Positions 43,656-56,000 of a stretch of DNA of 64,000 bases are shown in pieces; position 1 is the first letter of the stretch, and each line of letters starts with the position of its first letter. Where the stretch lies: positions 791,414 to 855,413 of the forward strand of contig NW_019091447.1 of NCBI RefSeq assembly GCF_001949145.1. The letters are read 5' to 3'. The position numbers and the translations under genes were made by a program. The notes below the pieces were generated by a model. That model ran no database searches. It saw only the letters and a list, made by a program, of their open reading frames with translations, and was not told where the DNA came from. The DNA is from Acanthaster planci (lineage: Eukaryota; Echinodermata; Asteroidea; Valvatida; Acanthasteridae).

Positions 43656-44869
43656 TGCGATGTGCTGTACTTGTTGAAGAGCTCTGAAAAAAAGAGACCA
43701 TACAATAAATTCATTTTCAATTAGGTTTAAAGAAAAAGAATGATACAAGTCTAAAATCAAGAAATATTATGCAGTAGTAGTAAAAAGCAAAACCTAATGA
43801 AAAAAAAAATCATTTTGTAAGCCCTTAATCCTGGGGTGTCTCTACTTTTAATTAGTATTAAAATTGAGGACTGACGACCGTTAGGGTAAAGACCATTTGA
43901 AGAGTGCTGAAAATTGTTGGAATCTAGGGGCCCAAGCCTCAACAATGGTGCATCTGACCATGGAAGAGTCTGTTTTCCTTCCTCCATGATCTGACCATCG
44001 ACAGTGACCATAGCATTACTCAGGCGAGGGAAGAAGAAGTAGAACCACCGTGACCACGCACTACGCCAACTTGACTCTCCTCTCTCTGCTTCAGATTTAC
44101 GGATCTCCATCCTGAGTACTACATCATGCATGCTACATGGTGTAACAAGTTTGCCACCCCATCATTCGTTTCTGAGTTCATGTACCATATTCAAGCCCGG
44201 GTGGACTCCCTGACCGTACTAGCTAGTACATGTACGTACCTGCTCTAGCAAACCCTAAAAAATAAATTAAGAAAACTCCTGTTCTAACAAGTTCCAGCAT
44301 ATGGAGGAGGGCCGACATACATGTACATGTACGTACATGAACAGTACATGACATTGTATACTAGTGTCAAAAACCTAGCTGGGAACGAAATTGAACGCCC
44401 TGGCATTGTGTTAGTGCGCGCCCAGTCATGAATTTAACCTTTGACCGCATTCTTTGAGAGTGAACCAAAATATGTTTTGTTTTTATTCAAATTATCTTTT
44501 CGTTGCTATTTATCATTATATCAGTAAAGCAAAATTAAATGAGGAGAATTGCATGCTTTTATATCTTTAAATTTGTGGAGTGCAGTTTGATCTATTAATT
44601 GAAAAACTTTTCTCGCGCAATATCTCGCTTCAAAAGATAATCGGCGAGAAATCAACTGGACTCCATGTTGTATTTTGTGAAGTTGTGAAACTTGTTGACA
44701 ATTAGCTCCGAATATGATCAGGAAGATAGTTTGAAAAGCTCTTCAGATGGACTGCCAGACCACGTCTTTATTCTGAAACGAAAGTTTATATGTAAGTATG
44801 CGATGAGAGGCCTACTTCACACACCGTTATAACAATTATCACTGCCATTCCCATGGCATTGGCATGATT

Positions 44870-45341
44870 GGATCCAAATAGTGTAGGCCTAGGCATACTT
44901 CGAGAACTCGTCGAAGTCACAAAACTCCGTGATACTCCGTGTGCCTTTGAGGAAAGAAGGTTTACATGAAGTCGTAACCCTATGGGGTTTTGGAATCGAA
45001 TTTTTGTGGTGAAACGGCATGAACGGAATGACAGTCAACGGGTGGAAGCGAGAAATTGGTGAGCAAAAATCTCATTTTTTTTCCAAAAATGTCCGTCTCA
45101 TGCTCTACATGTACGCCTACTGCCTATTATCTAATCTTAGCAGGTACGGTATAGATCAAGCAGATTTGCTGGCAGGGAAAAATTTGGTTTAATAGCTTTT
45201 TTAGGGCTGCAAACCATTTCACCACAAAAATTCGATTCCAAAACCCCATAAGCATTACGACGCCATGTAGACCTTGCCTCAAACTCAAAGGCGCATGGAG
45301 TATCGAGGAGTTAGTGACTTCGAGTTCTCGAAGTAGGATCC
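44870..45341. repeat. Fold-back inverted repeat 1
   Basis: Left arm 44870-45017 and right arm 45217-45341 are imperfect reverse complements around a loop of about 200 bases. Shared blocks include GGATCCAAA, CGAGAACTCG, CCCATA/TATGGGG and TTCACCACAAAAATTCGATTCC with its complement. The outer ends are GGATCC in both arms. It is probably a non-autonomous fold-back transposon; no target duplication is clear. Confidence 0.75.
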
Positions 45342-45390
45342 AAAAATTGTCACTGAGCATGCTAAGCGTCAAATGGACGTTATGTCATGA

Positions 45391-46431
45391 CTAGCCCAGG
45401 TTGGACGTCGTCTTCATTTACCCTACGACTGACGTCCATGGTATAAAAAGTCCTCCTACAATGCAAATTTTTTGTAACTTTTTTCTCACATTTCTACCTC
45501 GCAGAGACAGCTCAAATGTCATTCACAAGTGCCTTATATCCCGAATTCCATAAATGCTGTGTTGGAATAACTAAATACGCCCGCGAACAACGTATTTTGC
45601 AGGAAATTTTGCGAAACTCCACGCTTTCCATTGTGATCTACATTCGTTTAGGATGCGTACTTGCACATGCGGCAATGCATAAATGACAGCCCCTTGCACA
45701 TGCGCGGAAGAGCGGCGGGAGTGTAGAAGTCGCAGATAATGCCGTGTCTAAGACGGGCTTCCAAAGCTACGGCTACGTCTGTTGTCTGCGCGTCTCCATG
45801 CATTTCCAATGGAGCAAAGACCTAGACTTGACTCTTGACAACATAAAATGTGGGCCAAGCGTGGAGGCCAGTTTGCACATGCGCAAATGCGTATTACTAG
45901 ACGAACATAGGTCGTTCACGAACCGCGACGGAAAGCACAGAGTTTTGCAACATTTCCTGCAAAATACGTTGTCCGTGGCCGTATTTAGTAATTTCACCAC
46001 AGCATTTATGGAATTCTGGATATAAGGCACTTGTGAACGATATTTGGAGCTGTCTTCACCAGGGAAACGTGAGAAAAAACGTCTATACCCTGGACACTAG
46101 TTGCACTGCAATGTAGACGACATCCAACCTGGGCTATATCATGACCTGATCTAACGTGTCTAACGTTAACCCAGTGCCAGTGAACGTTGTCTACAATGTA
46201 CTTTGCATTGCAGCTAACTTCCAGGGTATAAAGTCTTCCTACCATGCACTGTAGCTCATAGTGAACTTTTTTTCAACGTTTTTTCTCACATTTTTACCTG
46301 GTGGAGGTAGCTCAAATGTCGTTCACAAGTGTCTTGGGCGTAAATGTGAGAAAAAAAATTGAAAAAACTTTTGGAATGGCAGGAGGACATCAGTCATAGT
46401 GTAAATGAAGACAACGTCCAACCTGGGCTAG
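45391..46431. mobile_element. Composite fold-back element with terminal inverted repeats
   Basis: The ends are matching inverted repeats: the left end reads CTAGCCCAGGTTGGACGTCG and continues TCTTCATTTACCCTACGACTG; the right end is its complement with a few changes. Inside, 45391-46139 is itself a large palindrome (arms share GTTCACAAGTGCCTTATATCC, AATTCCATAAATGCTGTG and AACGTATTTTGCAGGAAA with their complements). A second, shorter palindrome fills 46150-46431 with related sequence. Nested fold-back units with common ends suggest repeated transposition or internal duplication. No transposase frame is present. Confidence 0.75.
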
Positions 46432-46684
46432 AACATGATTGCGATGACATGTAATGCTATCATGTATCCCTACTAAACATGACCCAACGTTACATATGAC
46501 ATGTCATGTCCTACTAGCCAGCTAAGTTACTGTGAATTGTGTAATGTACATACAGTAGAAACTGGTCATAACACTAGGGCCTACATGTGGGTCATGCTAT
46601 TAAGTGTCAACGAGCTTCGACAAAGCGTCAAAAAGTTATTCAAGCTTATTGCAAAAATTTTACATTTACAATGTTAATACAGGT

Positions 46685-46797
46685 GATTCACAATAGTGCG
46701 CCTCCAAGACTTTGCAACGCACTGGCCAATCATAAACAGATTTCGCGCATTGTGATTGGCCAATTGTTGCAAACTTAGTGGCTCACTATTGTGAATT
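46685..46797. mobile_element. Short hairpin MITE
   Basis: A 113-bp inverted repeat with ends GATTCACAATAGTG and CACTATTGTGAATT. Inner matches include TTTGCAAC/GTTGCAAA and TTGGCCAATC with its complement. It is a small non-autonomous element or a relic of one. Confidence 0.7.
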
Positions 46798-49515
46798 GCC
46801 CATATTAGGCTTGTAAATATCATTTTCAGTACATCATATTAATCTAATGTGATGGTTGAGTGTGGAAATTTGAGCGACAAAGTTGGTTCTGCTCATGGGC
46901 CCAACTTGCCATATTGTTTTTGCATGGACGGCAGAGAAAAGAAAGATGGCAGCTCCCATACATTGCAGAATTTGTGTGTGTGTGTGAATCTAGGAGAAAA
47001 TTCGCTGTTCTCTTTAAATTAAATACACAGAGTCCATAAAATATGATTTAACCACTTTGAAATCTTCAGAGTATATTTTCAGGTTGTTGATGCTTTGTTG
47101 ACACTATTTGTGTGTGTTGACGCTTGTTGGTCAACACTAAATACATGTAGCATGACTGCTATATGTAGGTCTTATGTGTTTTTGAATAGTGCTGGCTGGC
47201 AAACATAAACTTGGCTTTTTCAATCAGATTTTCCTGTGACAGCAACTCAGCATGACATTACTACAGACTGAACACATTGCAAAGGGGCAAATTTACCCTT
47301 CGCAGCGTAGGGCATATCCGCATCCTGATTGCATTGGTTTACAAGTCACACAGTTAAGGATGGTTGCGCAATGAAAAGAAGATGCCATCCCTCGGCCCCC
47401 CATCCCTGCCTCCGAAAATCATGAATCTTGACCAAATGTTTAGTTTTCCATCCTGAGTTGAGTTGCCTTTGAACGAAAGCCACTCGTAAGAGAATCAGCT
47501 CGTCTCGGGAGGAAGTACAATTAATATGCGCAAGATTGCGCTGAACAGTTGCACTTGACATAGCTCAAATATCCAATCAGAATCCTCAGATGTCACCTCT
47601 TACCTGTATTTGTGCACAGTCTCAAACTGTCTGATACACCCAGTTTGGGAGTCAGTGGGAACTAGATGCTGATGGTCATGATGAAAGAGAAATTTCTCAT
47701 TCAAGTGGGAAATCCTGTCATCCAGCTCAAAGTCGCCATCTTGTGGTAGTGATTCAAACTGTATGCTCTTGTTCATGGATAATATAAACCCTGACCATTT
47801 AATGACATCCTTCAAATGTGAAATGTAATGTATAAGTTTTTAGCATATGATCGATGTTAACGATGGTGTTGTGGGCACAGCAATGTTTAATGAAACTAAT
47901 GTTATTGACATCAGTGACCAATAAGTAATTTCTTTGGGGCGATTTGTTTTTGGTAAAGTGGTAACCCTGGTCTTTTTAGTAAAGAAATTTTATTAAACAC
48001 ACAACCCCTTATGGCTTCCTGTTGGCCTTGATTCATGGACAATGAATTTTAAAGCTCCAAGAAACTTCAGCTGACTTCCAAGTGAGGCAGCAAGTGGGAA
48101 ATAAGGTTACCACATTTAATTATCATGAAGTATTATTTACTGCTGTGCCCAAAATGTGTGGGCCCAAAACGTTCTTCCCACAAAAGGAGTAGTGAAGCAT
48201 TGGTTTACATAACACTTGGTTTTTTTTCCCATCAGGTCAACAGCTGTCGTTTTTCTCATGCTGACTCAGAGCTGAGATTGAAGCTGGTGTGAATCTACTT
48301 GTTATCCACACTGCAAGGAATATCCACTGAAAGAAAGTTCATCCACTAGATTTGTGGAAGAGGTGAAGCGTACTACTTCCCGCTGTGAGAAGCATCAACT
48401 TACCTGCCTTTAGTGATTGTTCCAGAATGTGAATTGCACAAGAAAGATTTCACATAACTACATGTACCACCCACTGCTGGTTTGGAAAATCTTCAAGCAT
48501 GTACCATCAGCAGATACAACATCTATGACTGCATTGTGACGGACTTCAGCCATAGCACAGCACACCTACAGTAGCTAGAGCCGCAACAATTTTGATATCT
48601 CTCAGTTTCCTTACATTGGTTTCTAACCACTGGTGATCACAATGTGACATCAAACTTTCACTGTCTTCCAAAAATATGAGTCAAGCTTTCTGTGCTTCCA
48701 AAAGTAAACATTTTTTTAAATAGTTGTGGCGATTCTGATTCAATTTTGTTTATATGCAAAAGATTATCTGGTCTTTCATTAGCATTCTTTCCTACTCAGT
48801 TTTTCAAGCAGGAAAACAATGGCAATATCTCCTTTGTATAACTTGTAACACATAAACACCAAAATGTTGTAGTGTTGTGCTACAGAAGCTCAAATCTCAG
48901 TGTATGATGTGAAGTCATCCCTTTTGTGCTCTGAAGTTCATGATGAGAAACAGTAAAATGGTTGAATGGCTCTTATAACAATTGGCTAAGGGTTTTACTG
49001 AGACCTGTCAAAAGTGCCTTGCTACAACAGCAGAAGCTCACTTAGTGAGTTGATAGCTGCGAAACACTCGATAACATCAAGTCACATCTTGAGGTTCAGC
49101 CCAGCTTGCAAGGAACGCAAACGCAGCAGCAGTTAACATGGCCAGGTAGCCCGCTGCCTATGCTCAGCACTGGACCAGCAGAGAGATTTCAGGTTAAAGA
49201 CTTGTATTTTATGCAGAGAGGAGGGTGACAGGTTTGACGACACAGCAAGTGCCTGCAAGACAGTGAACGCGATCCGCTTTCATTGTCTGCCCAATTTAGG
49301 AGGTAGGTACACCGATAACCATCCCACTTGTAAATTAACTTCACGTAGACATATTAGGAACTGCTTGTGTTTAGCTGAGTTGTGAGGTTAATAAATTCTC
49401 CAGATGGGTCTCGTACATTTCACATCTACATGAAACGACCCACTTGACTCTACTGCAGTACGAATGTGTGACTCAGTAGTGGCGGCAGTCCTGTCTGAAT
49501 TCTGAATGTTGTTTG

Positions 49516-49995
49516 TAGGGCTGTGCCAAATATCCAAATAAGCGAATATTCGATGTAGTATCAAATATTATTTTTTGAATTTGAATATTCAAATTCAAAA
49601 TTCATGAAAAGGAAGGGAAAAATTACTTTTGTTTTAAATAAGAAAAATTGCACTGTGGAGGCTTGTTTCAAGCAGATTCAAATGAAAAGCGACAGAAATC
49701 TTACAATGATTCAAAAAGTAAATTATTCAACAATTTAAAAGGAATAGATATTTTCAACAGGGCAAGAAGTATTGTTCATCTCTTAAATCTTGCTAAATCG
49801 TGGCTGGAGATACTCCTAGATGTGAGAAGCTACTACATTAATCATAATGTAAAATTGTGTGCATTACTGCAATTGATTTTGTGTATGGTTTGTTCATCGA
49901 CAATCTGCTGGTCGATACGACTGACTATTTGGGTATTCGATCAAATTGAAGGTCGAATATTCGAATAGTGAAGTATTTGAACTGACTCAGCCCTA
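49516..49995. mobile_element. Non-autonomous hAT-like element
   Basis: The element starts TAGGGCTGTGCCAAATA and ends TATTTGAACTGACTCAGCCCTA; the outer eight bases are exact inverted repeats. It is flanked by GTTGTTTG (49508-49515) and GTTGTGTG (49996-50003), which differ at one base, as expected of an aged 8-bp target duplication typical of hAT elements. The sub-terminal regions are rich in TTCGAATATTCGAA-like palindromes. The interior has no transposase. It lies 25 bases upstream of the first vasculin coding exon. Confidence 0.82.
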
Positions 49996-50047
49996 GTTGT
50001 GTGTGGCGTTGATTTGACAGGGGCAGTATGATATGGTATTGGCTGAC

Positions 50048-53000
50048 ATGGCCAACCTTCCTGAGCATGACTTTGCTCCCACATGGCTCAAGATTCCCTC
50101 ACAACAACAGGTGAGCTGTCCTAGAAGATTCTTTAAGCCTATCCACTAAGGAGATTTGTTAGCATTGCACCATAGCGGTCTACATACATTGCTGCCCTAG
50201 TTGCGATCAATTCCATCTAAAGCCAAACACATTTTTCTCAGTTGGCACTGTTTGTATGAATTGTGACGAATGGGTGCTTAAAGACCGGACTTTGCAGCCG
50301 AATCAGAAGACATTGTGGGCTTGGCAAACATTCAAGGTAGTGGTCCAATTTACGGTCCCTCCTGAGTTTCTGTGAAAGTAATGTTTAGCATTTTTATTGG
50401 ACAAGGCAAGTTGAATATGATTTTAGTGGCATTTGCCATAACTTTGGAGAAAATGGGGGATCGGAAACATTGAGAGTAGAATTTCACTTATACATTTATT
50501 TTTATAGGATACTATTCCGATAAACTGTAATGCTGAGTCTGGGCAGAATCATGTTTATGACTCTACAGAATTTTATCACTGTAGCAAGACCACCTTCTTT
50601 TAACTGCCTGTTATCACCGCCCATCCAAGCCATGCAGGGTGACAAAAATCCCCAACTGGCTCACGGACCTCCATGTTTTTTGATTCCTGTTTTCCTTTTT
50701 CAATTGTCTCAGCAGTCATCCAAGCCACCCAATGTAATTTACAACCATGGTGTCAGATCAGGACCTTCAGAAGAACACCATGACAGATACAAGTCACGAC
50801 CCTACTCCACAGACTCACACCATGGCTATGGTAGATCACCAACTCATGACCAGTTTGGCTTCCGAGGCAGAGACGGTTAGTTTCCTTTCCAGACCCAAAA
50901 CAGTAATTCAAAAATGAAACTGACTCACTCTCTCATTGGATGTCTCTTTTTCTTTTGTTAATATTTGCTATGCATTTTTATGTCTCCCAGAGCATCGTCA
51001 CTACTCCGGTGCAAGCCATCGCCATCATTCCGTCGATGATCTACCGTGGGACCCAGACCCCACGACCCACTGGAATGTGTCCCTGTTCAACGGTAACTCC
51101 AGCAGTAGCTATGGCACAGGCTACCCCCGCCGAGGTAGCTCCGTCCCTCGGAATGGCCAGCAGTACTCCAGCAATGGGCGCTATGAAGGCAGCGGGTTTG
51201 CCTCAAGCCGAGGACACTATCAGCAAGGGAAACCGGCTGGACCTGGACGACAGAGGTTTGTTTCCTGTTTCTGACCTATGGAGGGTTTGCATGGCTGCCA
51301 TCTTATAGGCCAGTGCTTTTGCTTCCTCAGGGTATGCACAAAAGAGGTTGCCTTGTAGAACAAAACAACTGCTCCGCAAGATGGCTACCACGCAAAGCCT
51401 CTGTTGGGGCTTGTCAAGTTGTCTTGAGAGCCACCATAATGAATTTTAATTAACTTCAAAACCCTTTATTGTTTGTCATTATTTAAACTCTCCCATGCAA
51501 ACATCCATTCTGTACAAAGTTGTCTGCCCATTTGAAATCAGTCAAGTAACTTTCTGTTTAGAATCACCCGCCCACAGAAAGAATTGAAAGAAAAGAATTG
51601 TATATAACTTGATGTAGCTGTTTTTCAACTATCGGTGATTGATAAACCAACTTTGTCTACCTGTCGCCTGCTTTTGTGTGTTGATTGACTTTAACTGGTC
51701 ACAGAACCAACCAGAATTATGATCCGACTGTTGGTGGCCGGCCATTTTATAAAGTGTAGCAAGGGGAAGTGAATGGACTATTTGACTGACTGCAACTTCT
51801 ATAACTGAAGGAGGGTTACTATAGAGAATGAATCATTTGGATGTTTTGTAATATTTTTGAATCCAGCTGTAGTGGTCAAGACATTTTCACCAGTGAGCGA
51901 GAAATTATGACACTCTGCTAGTGAAGGTGTCTCTCCTAGGCTTGAAAGCGCAGATGATGCTGTGCTAGTGACGACTTAGTTCTGATTGGCAACACCACCA
52001 CCGAGATGCAAATTTACAAGCTCAGTTTAAATGTTGTCTGTTTTGTGCACCACTCAGGTACAACTCTGGACCCAAAAGTGGTTATTCGGAGCGAGATGAT
52101 CACACCAATGACACTCCTACTAAGGAGGAGGTGCAAGGGGATGGACCACATGACGCAGGAAAGGAAAGCAACAAGAGTGCCTTATCAAATCAGGACTTTG
52201 TAAGTATTCCACTAAAATATGAGGCCCTGTTTAATATCACTGTTTATAAATTAGCATAACCTGAAATACGCAAATCGGAAGAATGAGACAGCCTGACATT
52301 TAATCATGACAAAATCTTGTTTAAACCAATGTTGATCTGTATTGGCAAATATGCTGTAAACAATTTTATTCCAGTTTTTAAATTGATTTCTCTGGCATGG
52401 CCGTTTGTTGATAAGTTCCTCTTATTTTGGCCCCATAGCCTTCCTTATCTGGCTCTAGTGATGATGTAGAAACAAGTGGAACATCAAAGACCGGGATTCC
52501 ATCTGGAGCGTGGGGTAAGTAAAACATGATAAGTACAAGTTAATTTAATTCTTATCTTAAGACAGTTTTAAATTCAAGTTGGCTCAGGTTTTTTGCTGTG
52601 ACCCAGCATTGAATCCCATCCGATCCGACATTCAGTGAATTTTTTTACTGGATTGTTTGTCAGGATTTTCCCACCTCCAAACCTGAACATATCTTGTGAT
52701 CCTGATTCTTCGGAGCTATGGCGCAAATGGGGTTTTGAGAAATCTGGGAATCAATGAAGATCTTTGTACATGGTTCTTCCTTTTATGCTTAATCGCTGAT
52801 TGGGTGCCGCATTGAGACCTAGAAGCAGTGTTCTCAACCGTTAAAAAAAATAACTTTCCTCCAGAAAAACCACCTGGTACTACCCGCGTCATCAGTGGCC
52901 GCAAGATGCAGCTGATTAAGAAATCAATTCCAAGTACCTTGGACAGCAAGTCCACAACACGCCCCATCACCCTCTCATCCTCATCGGTGGTGGACACCCC

Positions 53001-56000
53001 TGCTGGGTCAAAGGTTGGAGGTCAGAATGGGTCCGCCACTCAGACGTCGAAGGTTTTGGCTTCTTCTAATGGCAGCTCTAGCGTTGTTCTGAAATCCATG
53101 ACGTCAGTTACTCCCATGGTAAGAATTGATTTTTTGGGGTAGTGGCGTAAATAGATAAACATTGCTTCAGATTGTTTCAGATGTTTGCCAATCTGTGCTA
53201 TTATCAATAGCTTATATGAAGTTTTTGTTCTTAAAGGCTTCCTCACGGAATAAGGAGTCAGCGATCAGATCAGCCCCTGTTCCGCCCAGCCGAATTTCAC
53301 CAATACCTAGCAAACCCTCACCTGTGCCCATCCTGGGTCGATCCATGCCAATGGATATCACTCCTCCACCTGTCCATAAGGTGTCCAACAACAAGATCAC
53401 TTCCAGCAAAGGGCCAACTGACAAAGCTCCCATCAGCAAGTCACCAATTACCAAAGCAGTCACCCCCCTCGCCACAAGACCCTCCCTCGTAGACGAGACA
53501 AGTTCACGCTATCAAGACCCTCCTCCCCTCCAACCTGACACCAACAAAGGAGCTACCCTCGCTGATGTGTCCCTACCTCACAAGACATCAGCTTACACCA
53601 CTGCAACACCTGTAATTGAAGACTGCATCAAGACAGACCAACCTGCACCGTCAACACCAGCATGTGTCATCAGTACACCAGCAACGCCGACAACATCCAA
53701 GTCGTCAGTCACCAAAATATCTGCAACTGTCTCCTCGTTCAAGACGCCTGTCTCCAAGTTGTCTACCCAGACACCTTCCAAGCCAATGTCGGTTACCAAT
53801 ATGTCCTCATCCCTAACCCCATCCAAGCCCTCGTCTATTGCCAACATGTCCTCAAATCTCAGTAAGCCGAGTTCTCCTGTCTCTCTCTTGGCTTTGACCC
53901 CAAATCGTCCCACGTCCACTGGGGGTCGATCTGCTCCTGTGTTTGGCAGGCCTTCTGTGTCTTCCAGTCGCCCTTCCGGCACCATTGTCAACCGAGTGAT
54001 AACAGCATCATCGAGTACCAGCAGCTCTGTACCCGTCACTCTCCACTCTGCGAGTAACAGGAAGGAGAAGACTATCACCCCAGGTCATAGGTCAACACTG
54101 ACGCCGCTCTCTAAAGAGGTCAGTGCTTGCTTCTGTTCAAGTCGATTAATTCAACAGCTGTGATTTTGACACATCAGTAATATCATTTTAGTATAAATCT
54201 CCAGAAGCCAGTTCAACTGTCCCCGTGTCAAATTGTAATCAGCTAGGGTGTTAACTCTAAGAGACCAAGGGGGAAGAGATTATTCCCCCCCCCAGCTCTC
54301 AAGCCATTACAGGGGTTATATGTGTCAGTGTACTTCCGTAATTGAAGCAAGCTACCCTACTCCAGAACACTAGACTTCAACCCTTTCATTCCAATCAATA
54401 CACAGACACTGCCTCATTACATGGTCCTCAAGCCATACTAAGTCTAATTATCTCTCGTCATTTTGCAGTTTGACCCACATGTGAAAATGTTAAGATTAAA
54501 TTTATGTTTGTTCAAATTTTGAAACAATCTTTGGAAAAGAGCCAGTATGGTAAGACAAGTTCCAAGCACTGAAAAGCAAAACTGACTACTCTGTGAAGTA
54601 TCAAAAAGAAACCTTGGCTATGGTGCTGGTATTGTATTTGTGTTAGTTTGAGAATTTATTTTAATTTTAATGTTCAGGTATATTTTGGGGGTAAACTTCA
54701 GGTTTGTGTTTCTTTCTTGGTGTAGCCTCCCCCTTCCCTTCCTACCTTTGTTCTTCCCACTGCCCCTTCCTTTGACATGCCAGCCCCAAGTCCCACCACT
54801 CCCAAACTCAAGAAAGGAGACAAGCTGGACTTTCTGAATGAACTCCGCCGTTCTAGCAATGGCGACATATCCAAAGAGGTCAGTGAAACCAATCGAGACA
54901 ACCTGAGAGAGACTGAAGAGAAGGTCCAGATGAACGGATCCACAGCTGAACCCGTGAGTGATTTATAGTTTAACAGTTTGCTGCATTAATGCGACTGTGC
55001 TCGTTGACATCTACGCAGTCTTAGAAATGCCAAGGAAGTCCTCAAAATTGCAGTTGTTTGTATGAACTGTTGTATCTTACAGTGTCTTTGTGGATAGATA
55101 CAGTCCTAGTTCAATGTGTGTTCCTTGCAAAGAAAGTTCGTGTACTAATTGCCCCCTAATCTGCATCTTCCCTTCACTAGATGACGATACTAAATAGAGA
55201 ACAACTTGACATTAAGACCAACGGCATTGACATCCACGAAGACGTCACAGAGACCGAGAATAGCTGTGAAGAGGACAGCATCCCCAACTTCTATCCGGTC
55301 TTCTCTCCAGTCAAGGATGGGCCAGACATGTCTAGCAGTCTTGAAGCCGAGAAAAGGTAACGGGCACAGATTAAAGGAAAATCAGGCAGATTCTAATGCA
55401 CAGTATTGACCTCGTCAATAAGTCCCTGGACTTGGCAAATTACCTTGTGATAACAGGAACGTCATATTATCAGCATCGAAAACAAAGGATTAGGACCTAA
55501 ACATTTCCTTGTTATAAAGCATAATCTTAATCAACACTGCTCTCATTAACGAGGTTCGACTGTACATGTATATTCATGCTAAATCTGTGTCTAAGATATT
55601 TAAAATCTCCTCGGTTTATGCAGAAGAAGTAGTTCCACAAATGTAGGAAGGGGCCGTTCATGGTAACCATTGGGCCAATATCATGTGCAACAGTGTGTGA
55701 CCAGAATGCATTGCTTAGGTCATTCGGTCAATCGGTTTGCCGTCATTGCAACCATATGCAGACTCACATGCATGCTTTGTTCTTAAATTTCGTTAAATTT
55801 TGAAAATTCTTAACTGTGTCATTTTGGATTTGTTTTTTTTAGGAACAAAGTGGCCCTAGATGTGATCTCAATTGTGGCTGAAAACCTCACCTTTCTGGGG
55901 CAAGATACCACGACCAAGAGATGGGTTTTTGCAAAGCTGTGAAGTTATTTGTTCTCTGTTTCCAAGATTGATATTTTTTGTGGTGCTTTATCTTTGGCAG

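Larger units (their letters stand above)
43684..49515. other. Repeat-rich intergenic region between TMEM69 and vasculin
   Basis: The two flanking genes are divergent, so both promoters should lie here. Three inverted-repeat structures occupy 44.87-46.80 kb and are listed separately. A CpG-richer part at about 45.6-46.0 kb falls inside one of them. Minus-strand frames at 47600-47815 and 43757-44131 have no recognisable domain. No 5' UTR exon of either gene could be fixed with confidence. Confidence 0.45.

Noticed and set aside
43757-44131. Minus-strand frame upstream of TMEM69
   Set aside because: No homology to the TMEM69 N-terminus and no donor compatible with the TMEM69 acceptor phase that I could identify.
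53593-54078. 161-aa minus-strand frame
   Set aside because: It is the shadow of the low-complexity vasculin exon on the opposite strand.
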